56,752 bases of DNA, taken from Desulfuromonadaceae bacterium (GTDB lineage: Bacteria; Desulfobacterota; Desulfuromonadia; Geobacterales; Pseudopelobacteraceae). The notes beneath the pieces were generated by a model. The model did no database searches and was not told the origin of the DNA. It saw nothing but the letters and a program-made list of their open reading frames with translations. Shown in pieces: positions 1-7,602 of the stretch. How positions within the stretch are numbered: the first letter of the stretch is position 1; each line of letters opens with the position of its first letter. The stretch covers positions 1-56,752 of the forward strand of contig JAQTRC010000007.1 of assembly GCA_028712665.1 (NCBI GenBank), written 5' to 3'. A program made the position numbers and the translations under genes.

Positions 1-260
1 TCGGTGCTGTTCAGGTCGTTATACTCAACCTTGATGCCGGGGTATAAGGCTTCGAAGTCTTTGACGATCGGTTCTGCGGCCTTGGTGTCGGTTGTGGCGT
101 AGATCACCAGCTTACCTTCTTTCTTCGCGGCATCTATGATCTTCTGGTAGTCGGTCGGGTAGCCTGGCGGCGGCGCGGCAAATACGGCCAGCGGCAGCAA
201 AAGTGCGAATACCACTGTGACGAGTTGAAAAAATCTTTGTGTGACGGCGTTTGATTGCAT
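1..260 (-). CDS. Periplasmic solute-binding protein of an ABC transporter (N-terminal part, cut by window edge)
   Basis: Only the first 86 or so codons lie in the window; the gene runs off the left edge. The ATG at 260 is preceded by an AGGAGG ribosome site nine bases upstream. The protein opens with a basic, hydrophobic signal peptide (about residues 1-28, ending ...AVFA-A). It continues with YQKIIDAAKKEGKLVIYATT and then a block containing FEALYPGIKVEYND. That opening (a helix, then EGxLVIYxxT, then a Tyr-Pro-Gly-Ile-Lys-Val-Glu segment) is typical of family-1 extracellular binding proteins, including Fe(III)-binding ones. The substrate is not determined. A Fur-like sequence upstream (387-405) would fit iron, but this is inference. 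It lies on the same strand as tolB but 393 bases downstream of it, so it probably has its own promoter. Confidence 0.8.
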   Translation of the reverse strand, partial: MQSNAVTQRFFQLVTVVFALLLPLAVFAAPPPGYPTDYQKIIDAAKKEGKLVIYATTDTKAAEPIVKDFEALYPGIKVEYNDLNST

Positions 261-386
261 ACGATGCTTCCTCCTTTGATTTGGGCTGCTTTGAGTGAGA
301 TATGGGTAAAGGCGCAGTCAGGTGATGGCAGCACTTTATAAAACAGTATTAGCAATCTGAATGCCACTTAGTAGATCAGGGCTTAA

Positions 387-405
387 GATAATGATATTAT
401 TGATG
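387..405. promoter_or_regulatory. Possible Fur-box-like site upstream of the binding-protein gene
   Basis: The sequence GATAATGATATTATTGATG matches the classic 19-base Fur consensus at about 14 of 19 positions by eye, with the first ten identical. It lies 127-145 bases upstream of the start codon at 260. AT-rich sequence can match this consensus by chance, so this is only a candidate. Confidence 0.3.
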
Positions 406-523
406 AAACGCAGTTATGTTGTCGTGATTGCGGAGGCGAAAGGGTATGACATCGGTCATAGGTCTTGGCAGGTTATGTTAGAATTTGTTGCGTAATGATC
501 TGAAATTGTTTCGATAATTGTGA

Positions 524-557
524 TATGACCAAAGTCAGGCAGTTTCCTTTGGTCATA
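524..557. repeat. Perfect 11-base inverted repeat, 12-base spacer
   Basis: TATGACCAAAG at 524-534 and its exact complement CTTTGGTCATA at 547-557 flank a 12-base spacer. No T-run follows on either strand, so it does not look like an intrinsic terminator. It could be an operator for a dimeric regulator of the minus-strand binding-protein gene, or a hairpin in the tol mRNA trailer. Confidence 0.5.
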
Positions 558-653
558 ACCTTTTGGGGCGGGTGGCGGCTGGATAAAAAAACAGGACTGT
601 TATTACAAAAGTACTAATTACATATAATTCCCATTTTAAGCAATTTAAGTGAA

Positions 654-1937
654 TCAGTTACGTGACCAGGCAGGTTGGAAATATCTCCCGTTCCCCTTGC
701 TGATTCTGGTCTGGCCGGTACCGTCGGCCCGCATGATATAGATTCCCTGATCGCTCCCCCGTTTGGAGCTGAAAGTAATAAAACGCCCGTCCGGCGACCA
801 GGAGGGGTTCTCGTTGTTTCCATCACTGGTAAGCTGGGTATCACCGGTGCCGTCCGTGAGTATGGAATAGATTTGAAAGCCCCCGTTTGAGCGTGAGTAG
901 GCAATCCTGTCCCCCTTGGGAGACCAGCGTGGATTTACGTTGTAACTCCCTGAGGTTGTCAGTCGCCTGACATTGCCGCCGTCTGCGTCCATCACAAAGA
1001 TCTGAGGCTTACCCAGACGATCCGACACAAATGCGATCTGTTTGCCATCCGGCGACCAGGTTGGATATACTTCGAGGGAATAGCTTACAGTGAGCCGCCG
1101 CGGATTACCGCCATCCTTGCTTATTGTGTAGATCTCCGCATCACCATCCTTGCTTAGCGCCAGGGCAATTTTGCTGCCGTCCGGTGACCAGGTGCCGGTA
1201 ATGTTAAGCCCTTTGCGTTTAGACATGGCAATTTCTGTCGGGTTTGATAGAGCCCGCCGGTACAGGTCGGGATTACCCCGTTTATATGACGTGAAAATAA
1301 TCTCCCGGCTGTCGGGTGCAAAATCAGGGTTCAAATTTATGGAGCCGTTTCTTGTCAACGGAAGAGGATTGTGACCATCCCAGTCCATGACTGAGATTTC
1401 CTTGTTGCCGGTCTGAGTTGACACATAGGCGATTCTGGAGGTAAAGCACCCCTTCTCTCCGGTGATGACAAGCAGAACCTCATCAGCAAAGGAGTGTGCA
1501 AAGCGCCGCAGTTCATTCGTCCTGCCCAGATAACGCTTGGCGCTCATCTGTTTGCGATTGATCACATCGAACAGACGAAATTCAACAGTCATTTCTTCGC
1601 CTTTAATACTGTATGCAGAGCGGATCAGAAGGTCGTATCCGCTGGTCGTCCAAGGCATGAAATCTGAGTCGGCAAGTGCAATTCCGCGATTCTTCGGTAA
1701 CGTATCACTGCTCTCAGCCGAGGCAATACCGGACATGTTCATGTCGAAGAGAAGCACGTCCGATATTTCTTTGGCCGATCCGATATTGGCAATGGGATCT
1801 AACGGTAGCGGAGCGTCAACGGCCAATTTAAGCAGGCGGTTGCCGGGTGCGGTCACTTCAATGTAACCAGTTTGAGCTGAGACTTGGAGGGGAAGAACAA
1901 GAATTATATAAATAAGGGAAAATAATGCTGTTTTCAT
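654..1937 (-). CDS. tolB: TolB, periplasmic beta-propeller protein of the Tol-Pal system
   Basis: 427 residues, within the usual TolB length. A signal peptide (about 1-22, ending VSA-QT) is followed by the TolB N-terminal domain. The C-terminal half contains at least five propeller repeats built on WSPDG-type strands (variants FAPDS, WSPDG three times or more, WSPKG), alternating with DADGG-type turns. TolB binds Pal, peptidoglycan-associated proteins and TolA and helps keep the outer membrane attached during division. A TTG lies one codon upstream, but the ATG at 1937 is better spaced from the AGAGGA ribosome site. It follows tolA by 12 bases and is the last tol gene of this cluster. No pal gene follows. 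Confidence 0.95.
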   Translation of the reverse strand: MKTALFSLIYIILVLPLQVSAQTGYIEVTAPGNRLLKLAVDAPLPLDPIANIGSAKEISDVLLFDMNMSGIASAESSDTLPKNRGIALADSDFMPWTTSGYDLLIRSAYSIKGEEMTVEFRLFDVINRKQMSAKRYLGRTNELRRFAHSFADEVLLVITGEKGCFTSRIAYVSTQTGNKEISVMDWDGHNPLPLTRNGSINLNPDFAPDSREIIFTSYKRGNPDLYRRALSNPTEIAMSKRKGLNITGTWSPDGSKIALALSKDGDAEIYTISKDGGNPRRLTVSYSLEVYPTWSPDGKQIAFVSDRLGKPQIFVMDADGGNVRRLTTSGSYNVNPRWSPKGDRIAYSRSNGGFQIYSILTDGTGDTQLTSDGNNENPSWSPDGRFITFSSKRGSDQGIYIMRADGTGQTRISKGNGRYFQPAWSRN

Positions 1938-1949
1938 CAAGGTCCTCTT

Positions 1950-2708
1950 TTAGTGTTGATTTGGGGAAACGCCCTTGCGATTGAAGATAACGCCCAAATC
2001 TACCTCTTTATGGTTTGGGGGGGGAGGGAATTTATCACTAGCCAGTTCAATTGCCCTCCTGACGGCGATTTCAAATGCCGAATCACCGCTGCTGCGCTCG
2101 ATCTTCATCTTTGAAAGTTTGCCATCTGTTGCGATATAGAGTCTGACGACCACTTCCGGTTTTATTGTAGTGTAGAAGCTTGTGACTTTGAGGGCATCTT
2201 CCAGCCGAGACTGAATATAATCCTTATAATTACTGCCGGCCGTTTTCCCGGACGCACCAGGCATGCCGGCTCTGCCGCTGCCGGACGCCGTCACCTTGCT
2301 GCGCAGACGTTCCAGCGTGGCTTCCTGCTGCCTGGCCGCACTTTTCCCCTCAAGTCGGGACATACGATCGGCGAACGCAGACTCATTCTGATCCGGGCTC
2401 TTCGTTGCCGTTTTAGCAGTTTTGCTAGATGATTTCGGTGCCTGAGGTACGGTCATCGGGCTCTCAGGCAGTTTTGAGGCCTGCGGAGCAGCTTCCGTAT
2501 CATTACCCTTCTGCTGCGGACTGCCGGCTTGAGGCGCAGACACCGGCAAATTTACGACATCAACATAATAGGTTTCCTGCAGGTTCATGCTGACGGGGAA
2601 GAGCTTCCCCCACCAAACCAGCAACAAAAAAACCGCCAGGTGAACGACGGTGGAAGCTATGCAACTGACCCCCATGCCGGAGTCGATTGTGGTTTGACGT
2701 GCGGTCAT
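1950..2708 (-). CDS. tolA: TolA/TonB-like energy-transducing protein
   Basis: 252 residues. A single N-terminal membrane segment (about residues 15-37) is followed by a low-complexity linker rich in Pro, Gln, Ala, Ser and Lys (about 50-150). A C-terminal TonB/TolA-type domain (about 160-250) contains YKDYIQSRLEDAL and VRLYIATDGKLS. The family spans the periplasm and passes proton-motive force from the TolQ-TolR motor to outer-membrane partners. The ATG overlaps the tolR stop by one base (TAATG), implying translational coupling. The position between tolR and tolB favours TolA over TonB, although the C-terminal domain is TonB-like and the usual long Lys/Ala helix is short. Confidence 0.85.
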   Translation of the reverse strand: MTARQTTIDSGMGVSCIASTVVHLAVFLLLVWWGKLFPVSMNLQETYYVDVVNLPVSAPQAGSPQQKGNDTEAAPQASKLPESPMTVPQAPKSSSKTAKTATKSPDQNESAFADRMSRLEGKSAARQQEATLERLRSKVTASGSGRAGMPGASGKTAGSNYKDYIQSRLEDALKVTSFYTTIKPEVVVRLYIATDGKLSKMKIERSSGDSAFEIAVRRAIELASDKFPPPPNHKEVDLGVIFNRKGVSPNQH

Positions 2709-3118
2709 TATTTTTTGGCCGGTTCTGTTACCATTCCAAGTCGTTCGATCCCGGCGCCTTTGATATCGGCCATCGCCCTGACGACTTCTCCGTAGGGGAC
2801 GGAAGCGTCAGCTTTTAGAAAGACCTCTTTCTTGGCCCGCGATACAAAGATGGTTGACAGGCGGTTACGCAGATCACCCGCAGGGATCTCATCCTTATTG
2901 ATAAATATCTTGCCGGACTTGTCCACGGAGACCACAACCGATTCCTCTGCCGGTGTCATGGCTTTGGAGTCGGCCTTGGGGAGGTTGACCTGCACGCCCT
3001 GCTGCATCATCGGCGCGGTCACCATAAATATCACCAATAGCACCAGCATGACGTCAACAAGAGGGGTTACGTTGATCTCTGCCATTACATGGTTGTCGTT
3101 ATGCCCACCCATTGACAT
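2708..3118 (-). CDS. tolR: TolR, ExbD/TolR-family inner-membrane motor subunit
   Basis: 136 residues, normal for TolR/ExbD. One membrane helix near the N-terminus (about 17-38) begins EINVTPLVDVMLVLLVIFMV. Asp22 is the conserved membrane carboxylate that carries protons in this family. The rest is a periplasmic domain. It partners TolQ and TolA to energise the Tol complex. It lies 3 bases after tolQ and overlaps tolA by one base, so tolQRAB is a tight operon. Confidence 0.93.
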   Translation of the reverse strand: MSMGGHNDNHVMAEINVTPLVDVMLVLLVIFMVTAPMMQQGVQVNLPKADSKAMTPAEESVVVSVDKSGKIFINKDEIPAGDLRNRLSTIFVSRAKKEVFLKADASVPYGEVVRAMADIKGAGIERLGMVTEPAKK

Positions 3119-3121
3119 GGC

Positions 3122-3793
3122 CTATTTCCCCGCGATGTTGCGCTGCACGATATTGAGGAACTCGGTGGAAAAGCTGTCCATCTCCTTTATCAGTACGCGG
3201 ATCTTGTGCTGGAAGTGGTTGTAACCCATAACAGCCGGAATGGCAGCCACAAGCCCGATTGCAGTGGCGACCAGCGCTTCCGCAATGCCCGGAGCTACAA
3301 CAGCCAACGAGGCGGAACCGGTCTTGCCGATCCCTTCGAAAGCGGTCATGATGCCCCAAACGGTGCCGAACAGCCCTATAAAAGGAGACGTGGAGCCGGT
3401 GGTGGCCAGAAATGTCAGGTATTTTTCAAGACGGGTGATCTCGGAGTTTGTGGCGCGGCGCAGGGCGCGAGAGACGTTTTCGACCCCGCCCAGGTCTGTG
3501 CTTAGAGCGCTTCCGTCGCTTGAACTGTCAGTTTCCACGACCTTTTTCAATTCGCCGTACCCTTCGTTAAAGAGCACAGTCAGGGGTGAACTGGCAAATC
3601 GGTCTACCTGTGATGCGATCGCGTCAAAACGCTTCGATTTCCAGAAAAAGTCCATAAATCGGAGCGACTCGCTGTTGGCCCGGTGAATCTGGACGAGTTT
3701 GAACATTATTATCGCCCAGGATACCACCGAGAAGAAAACAAGAATCAGGAGAACAATTTTAACAATGAGGCCGGTGCCGACAAGTAAGGCCAC
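3122..3793 (-). CDS. tolQ: TolQ, MotA/TolQ/ExbB proton-channel protein
   Basis: 223 residues with three hydrophobic segments (about 8-30, 130-155 and 165-190). The family core contains FIGLFGTVWGIMTAFEGIG and then a Gly/Ala-rich helix (VAPGIAEALVATAIGLV). TolQ forms the pentameric channel around the TolR dimer. Translation appears to start at GTG (3793), eight bases after GGAGG; no better in-frame ATG is visible. It is the first gene of tolQRAB and begins 91 bases after coaBC on the same strand. Confidence 0.93.
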   Translation of the reverse strand: MALLVGTGLIVKIVLLILVFFSVVSWAIIMFKLVQIHRANSESLRFMDFFWKSKRFDAIASQVDRFASSPLTVLFNEGYGELKKVVETDSSSDGSALSTDLGGVENVSRALRRATNSEITRLEKYLTFLATTGSTSPFIGLFGTVWGIMTAFEGIGKTGSASLAVVAPGIAEALVATAIGLVAAIPAVMGYNHFQHKIRVLIKEMDSFSTEFLNIVQRNIAGK

Positions 3794-3884
3794 GGATGGT
3801 ACCTCCGTATCTATTGGAACTTTTCGAAAGCTAGTACGTTCAAACGGTCAAGTCAAGCCAAAACGGGCAAACCCGAACCAATTC

Positions 3885-5081
3885 TCAGCATGGTGCGAGC
3901 CCGGTGACGATATAATCCAGAATTTTGTCGGCCAGTTTGTCCTTGGACATCAGGCCGCACTCAACGCTGGAGCCATTCTTGAAGAGGAGCAACGCCCGGT
4001 TTGTATCGACATTGAAACCGGCGTCGATCTGGCTGACGTCGTTGGCCACAATCATATCCAGATTTTTCTCCGTCAGTTTTTTTTCGGCATATTCTCGAAC
4101 CATGCCGGTTTCTGCGGCGAATCCGACCAGGAAAGGAGGGCTCTTCATTGCTCCGAGTCCTGCGAGGATATCCGGGTTTTTGATCAGCTCGATCGTTGCG
4201 GTCTCGTCCTTCTTTTTAATTTTTTCGGATTTTCGGTCAATCGGGCGGTAATCGGCCACAGCCGCAGCCTTTATGACAGCTTGACACCCCTCGACATGCG
4301 CCATAACAGCAGCTTGCATTTCGCAGGCGCTTTCTACGCGCAGCAGTTCGACACCGTCAGGAACGGCCAGATTTGTGGGGCCGCTGATCAGGATCACCCG
4401 CGCTCCGCGGCGGGTGGCTGCGCGTGCCAGGGCATAGCCCATCTTGCCGGAGGAATGGTTGCTTATGTAGCGTACCGGGTCGATCTCCTCACGGGTGGGT
4501 CCGGCAGTGACCATAATTGTGCGTCCGGCAAGATCTTTAAGGGTCAGAGTTTCCAGGGCCGCTTCGAATATGACCTCCGGTGGCGCCAGTTTCCCCTGGC
4601 CTTCCCATCCACAGGCCAGAGTTCCAGTGACCGGCGCCACGAACCGGTAACCGAAACGGATCAACCTTTCCTCATTCTCACGGTAGATAGGATTAGTGAA
4701 CATATTGACGTTCATGGCCGGAGCGATCAGAACCGGCGATTTGGTGGCCATAACCGTTGTGGTCAGCATATCGTCTGCGATGCCTGCCGCAATCTTGCCA
4801 ACAATGTTGGCCGTGGCCGGCACGATCATGAACAGATCTGACCGGTCGGCAAGTGAAATATGACTGATCTCACGCTCGGCGATCAGGTTGAATAGTTCGG
4901 TATGTACAGGATTGCCGGAGAGGGTCTGGAAGGTGAGTGGCGTGACGAATTCCTGGGCGGCTCTGGTCATGATGACATGCACTTCAGCCCCGGCCTTGGT
5001 CAGCAGCCTCAACAGTTCGACCGCCTTGTAGACGGCGATACCGCCACTAACTCCCAATATTATCCGCTTGTCTTTAAGCAT
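3885..5081 (-). CDS. coaBC: CoaBC, bifunctional phosphopantothenate-cysteine ligase/decarboxylase
   Basis: 398 residues, the normal length for the fusion. The N-terminal flavoprotein half (CoaC, about 1-180) starts KRIILGVSGGIAVYKA and has the SHISLADR segment with the active-site His. It also carries the PAMNVNMF motif typical of FMN-dependent cysteine decarboxylases. The C-terminal half (CoaB, about 185-398) has MVTAGPTREEIDPVRYI, SNHSSGKMG, AAVADYRP and VANDVSQ. Together they turn 4'-phosphopantothenate plus cysteine into 4'-phosphopantetheine for coenzyme A. The ribosome site is weak. The gene precedes tolQ. Confidence 0.95.
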   Translation of the reverse strand: MLKDKRIILGVSGGIAVYKAVELLRLLTKAGAEVHVIMTRAAQEFVTPLTFQTLSGNPVHTELFNLIAEREISHISLADRSDLFMIVPATANIVGKIAAGIADDMLTTTVMATKSPVLIAPAMNVNMFTNPIYRENEERLIRFGYRFVAPVTGTLACGWEGQGKLAPPEVIFEAALETLTLKDLAGRTIMVTAGPTREEIDPVRYISNHSSGKMGYALARAATRRGARVILISGPTNLAVPDGVELLRVESACEMQAAVMAHVEGCQAVIKAAAVADYRPIDRKSEKIKKKDETATIELIKNPDILAGLGAMKSPPFLVGFAAETGMVREYAEKKLTEKNLDMIVANDVSQIDAGFNVDTNRALLLFKNGSSVECGLMSKDKLADKILDYIVTGLAPC

Positions 5082-5113
5082 TTCCGTATCGACCTCACCT
5101 ATGTTAAGCAGAA

Positions 5114-5737
5114 TTAAAAGTATGGGTTGCAGCTCTTTTCGTGACCGATGGTTGTCTCAGGGCCATGCCCCGGGTAAGCGGTCACATTGTCAGGCAGGGA
5201 GAAAAGCTTGGTGCGGATTGAGTCAAGTAGCTGTTCGTGCGAGCCGCCCGGCAAATCGCTGCGACCGATGGAATCGGCAAATAGGGTGTCGCCGGTGATT
5301 ATCATATCTTCTTTTTTTATGTAAAGACAGCAGCCGCCCTGGGTGTGTCCCGGCGTGTGCAACACCTTCAAAGCATATGCTCCGAAAGTTATGTCCATAC
5401 CGTCGTACAAAAATTCATCCGGTTCCGGTGAGTTTTCCCCGGTCATGCCGTACATCCGGGCTACTTCTGCGACAGTGCCTAGGAGATAGGCGTCGGCCTG
5501 ATGGATAAGAAGTCGAGCCCCGAAAGATTCTACCGCCTGTAAGTTGCCCCCCACATGATCAAAATGACCGTGGGTATTTATGATGGAACTTATCTTTAAC
5601 CCATGTTTCCGAACCGCCTGTTTGATGAGCTCTACGTCTCCGCCCGGATCGACTACAATCCCGTCATGGCTCTTCTCGCACCCAAGTACATAACAGTTGA
5701 CCGAAAGCGGTCCAACGGCGATTTGCTCAAAAATCAT
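5114..5737 (-). CDS. Metallo-beta-lactamase-fold hydrolase (glyoxalase II-like)
   Basis: 207 residues from the ATG at 5737, which is well spaced from GGGAG; an upstream TTG would add two residues. The binuclear metal site is visible: THGHFDH at about residues 56-62, a later TPGHTQGGCCLY His, the GDTLFADSIGRSD aspartate and the final PGHGPETT His. This short form belongs to the MBL-fold family often annotated as hydroxyacylglutathione hydrolase-like. Geobacter-type cells use little glutathione, so the substrate may be another thioester or a persulfide. It is 32 bases upstream of coaBC on the same strand and may be co-transcribed. Confidence 0.88.
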   Translation of the reverse strand: MIFEQIAVGPLSVNCYVLGCEKSHDGIVVDPGGDVELIKQAVRKHGLKISSIINTHGHFDHVGGNLQAVESFGARLLIHQADAYLLGTVAEVARMYGMTGENSPEPDEFLYDGMDITFGAYALKVLHTPGHTQGGCCLYIKKEDMIITGDTLFADSIGRSDLPGGSHEQLLDSIRTKLFSLPDNVTAYPGHGPETTIGHEKSCNPYF

Positions 5738-5812
5738 ATCCAACTCCCACTTAATTGACTTCTATCCTGAAACTGCTACAATACCCCCTACAGGTTTCAG
5801 GAGGCGTTATCC

Positions 5813-6001
5813 ATGAACAGAAAAGTTATTGTAGCCCAGAATGATTGTATCAGTTGCGGACTTTGCGTTTCGACATGTCCCGCCGTATTCCGCTTTAACA
5901 GTTCCGGCAAATCAGAGGCATATGACCCGGTCGGCGCATCCGAACAGGAGATACAGCAGGCTATCGACGGATGTCCGGTTCAATGCATCAGCTGGGAATA
6001 A
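5813..6001 (+). CDS. Small [4Fe-4S] ferredoxin
   Basis: 62 residues. Cys12, Cys15 and Cys18 (CxxCxxC) plus Cys54 followed by Pro give the four ligands of one [4Fe-4S] cluster. Cys22 and Cys58 are also present. In single-cluster ferredoxins of Desulfovibrio type such a pair can form a disulfide or mark a lost second cluster. It is a soluble low-potential electron carrier, divergently transcribed from the hydrolase gene. It precedes a rubredoxin by 42 bases, and the two probably form one transcript ending at the hairpin at 6246-6279. Confidence 0.92.
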   Translation: MNRKVIVAQNDCISCGLCVSTCPAVFRFNSSGKSEAYDPVGASEQEIQQAIDGCPVQCISWE

Positions 6002-6043
6002 TTCCGGATGGAACAATACACCAACAGAGAAAAGGAGCGACAC

Positions 6044-6202
6044 ATGGAACGATGGATCTGTACTATCTGCCAATATGTTTATGACCCCGCCGAAGGGGAT
6101 CCGGATCGCGGTATTGCCGCCGGGACACCGTTTGAGTCACTGCCGGATGATTGGACCTGTCCGCTATGCGGGGCCGGCAAGGATGTTTTCGAAAAAGAGT
6201 AA
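6044..6202 (+). CDS. Rubredoxin
   Basis: 52 residues from the ATG at 6044, which follows AAAGGAG. A longer reading from 6008 would add 12 non-conserved residues and lacks a ribosome site, so the shorter form is preferred. Two Cys pairs, [12 protein letters not shown] near the start and [13 protein letters not shown] near the end, bind the single iron. The protein matches standard rubredoxin length. It is a one-electron carrier, used in anaerobes mainly in oxidative-stress reactions (rubrerythrin, superoxide reductase). It is paired with the preceding ferredoxin. Confidence 0.97.
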   Translation: MERWICTICQYVYDPAEGDPDRGIAAGTPFESLPDDWTCPLCGAGKDVFEKE

Positions 6203-6245
6203 TTGCCTGGCAGCCTGACAGTGAATCATTTTAATCACCAGAACA

Positions 6246-6279
6246 GGAAGCCTTCCAGACGGAAGGCTTCCTTGTTTTT
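6246..6279 (+). terminator. Intrinsic terminator after rubredoxin
   Basis: An 11-base perfect stem (GGAAGCCTTCC / GGAAGGCTTCC) with loop AGAC is followed by TTGTTTTT. It ends the ferredoxin-rubredoxin transcript. Confidence 0.9.
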
Positions 6280-6293
6280 ATCGGACACAGTCA

Positions 6294-7367
6294 TCATGCC
6301 AACTCGGGTATGATAGTTACTATCGCAGTGAGAAGCCCGTCAATATCGGCTCTGGTCATATCCCCCATGTGTGCTATTCGGAAAGTCTCCCCCTTGATCT
6401 TTCCATAGCCGTCGTCAAAGGCGAAACCGGCCTCGCCAAGTTTTTTCTTGAGAACAGCCAGGTCTATGCCACGGTTGTTGCGGCTGCAGGTCAGGGTCTG
6501 AGAGCAGTAACGGGCTTCCGGAAACAGCTCGAAACCGCGGCTGGCGACCCATCCCCTCACATAATCGGCCAGTGCGGCGTGACGTGCCCAGCGTGCCTCC
6601 AGACCCTCGGCAAAAATCCTTTCCAACTGTTTATCCATTGCATAGATCAGAGATATGCAGGGGGTTGAAGGTGTGTTGTCCTTGGCGTCGTTAGCGGCGA
6701 ACTCCATATAATCATAATAATAACCACGCCCCTCCATGCCGGCTGCCCTCTGCAGGGCCTTTTCGCTGGCGGTAAAGACCGCCAGTCCAGGTGGCAGAGC
6801 GAAAGCCTTCTGCACCCCGAAGATGCAGCTGTCTATTCCCAATTCGTCAACCGGTACTTTAAGCGCGCTCATGGACGAGACAGTGTCCACGATAAACATC
6901 ACCTCCGGAAATTTCCGCATGACCGAAGCGATCTCGGGGAGCGGCGACATTACCCCGGTAGATGTCTCATTGTGGATCATGGTCATACTATCGTACTTGC
7001 CGGTGGAGAGTGTCAGTTCAACCGTTTCGGGAGTGACCGGTTTGCCCCAGTCGAAGCGGATGGCGTCGGCCTGTTTGCCGCAACGCAGCGTAACATCGTG
7101 CCATTTATCTGAAAAAGCGCCGTTGCAGAAATTTGCGCAGCGAGCGCCGACCAGGTTCCGAATTGCCCCTTCCATGACCCCGAAGGCGCTGGATGTTGCC
7201 AGGAAGACCGGACCCTCCGTGAATAATACTTTTTTTAGTCCCGCCGTGACCCGGCCATGTAATTCAGCATATTCTTTCATCCGATGACCAATCATCGGCG
7301 TAGCCATGGCGGCGAGAATATCGGGGTGAATCTCGACCGGGCCGGGTATGAACAATTTTTTATGCAT
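6294..7367 (-). CDS. Class V PLP-dependent aminotransferase (alanine/serine-glyoxylate type)
   Basis: 357 residues from the ATG at 7367, nine bases after GGAG; a TTG three codons earlier is less likely. It begins KLFIPGPVEIHPDIL and GHRMKEYAELH, as in serine-pyruvate and alanine-glyoxylate aminotransferases. The PLP pocket shows VDTVSSMSALKV and the Schiff-base lysine in GVQKAFALPPG. This family moves amino groups between Ser/Ala/Asp and glyoxylate, pyruvate or phosphohydroxypyruvate. In several anaerobes a member replaces SerC, so serine synthesis is possible. The gene stands alone, convergent with rubredoxin. Confidence 0.88.
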   Translation of the reverse strand: MHKKLFIPGPVEIHPDILAAMATPMIGHRMKEYAELHGRVTAGLKKVLFTEGPVFLATSSAFGVMEGAIRNLVGARCANFCNGAFSDKWHDVTLRCGKQADAIRFDWGKPVTPETVELTLSTGKYDSMTMIHNETSTGVMSPLPEIASVMRKFPEVMFIVDTVSSMSALKVPVDELGIDSCIFGVQKAFALPPGLAVFTASEKALQRAAGMEGRGYYYDYMEFAANDAKDNTPSTPCISLIYAMDKQLERIFAEGLEARWARHAALADYVRGWVASRGFELFPEARYCSQTLTCSRNNRGIDLAVLKKKLGEAGFAFDDGYGKIKGETFRIAHMGDMTRADIDGLLTAIVTIIPELA

Positions 7368-7542
7368 GGCAGACAACTCCGCTTTGTTCTGGTTATGGTT
7401 TATGAACGAAAGACCAGTAAGGCTATCAAATGAATTTTACAAAGTCAAGATTCAGTGAAACCGCATAATCCTTATAAACAGGATAAGCAAGTCAAAAAAA
7501 TATTATTTGCTGAAAAGTGAAGAAAATATTTTGTAACGTACT

Positions 7543-7577
7543 AAAAAAACAGGGCGACAGAGAAGCCTGTCGCCCTG
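7543..7577 (-). terminator. Intrinsic terminator of the NrfD/Fe-S/cytochrome operon
   Basis: An 11-base perfect stem (CAGGGCGACAG at 7550-7560 with CTGTCGCCCTG at 7567-7577) has a 6-base loop. Read on the minus strand it is followed by seven T. It lies 26 bases past the stop of the last gene of the operon. Confidence 0.9.
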
Positions 7578-7602
7578 GAGTAAAGAAAACCGGAAACCTT
7601 TT

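Larger units (their letters stand above)
261..653. other. Intergenic region between tolB and the binding-protein gene
   Basis: No convincing gene was found in these 393 bases. They contain a Fur-like sequence (387-405) and a perfect 11-base inverted repeat (524-557). A run of seven A on the plus strand (585-591) lies beside a very short hairpin (AACAGGACTGTT) and could be a weak terminator for the minus-strand tol transcript. Genes that usually follow tolB (pal, ybgF/cpoB) are not here. Confidence 0.5.

Noticed and set aside
3699-4841. 380-codon plus-strand frame
   Set aside because: It overlaps coaBC and tolQ on the opposite strand, and its product is low-similarity and Cys/His scattered. 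The minus-strand genes carry clear family motifs.
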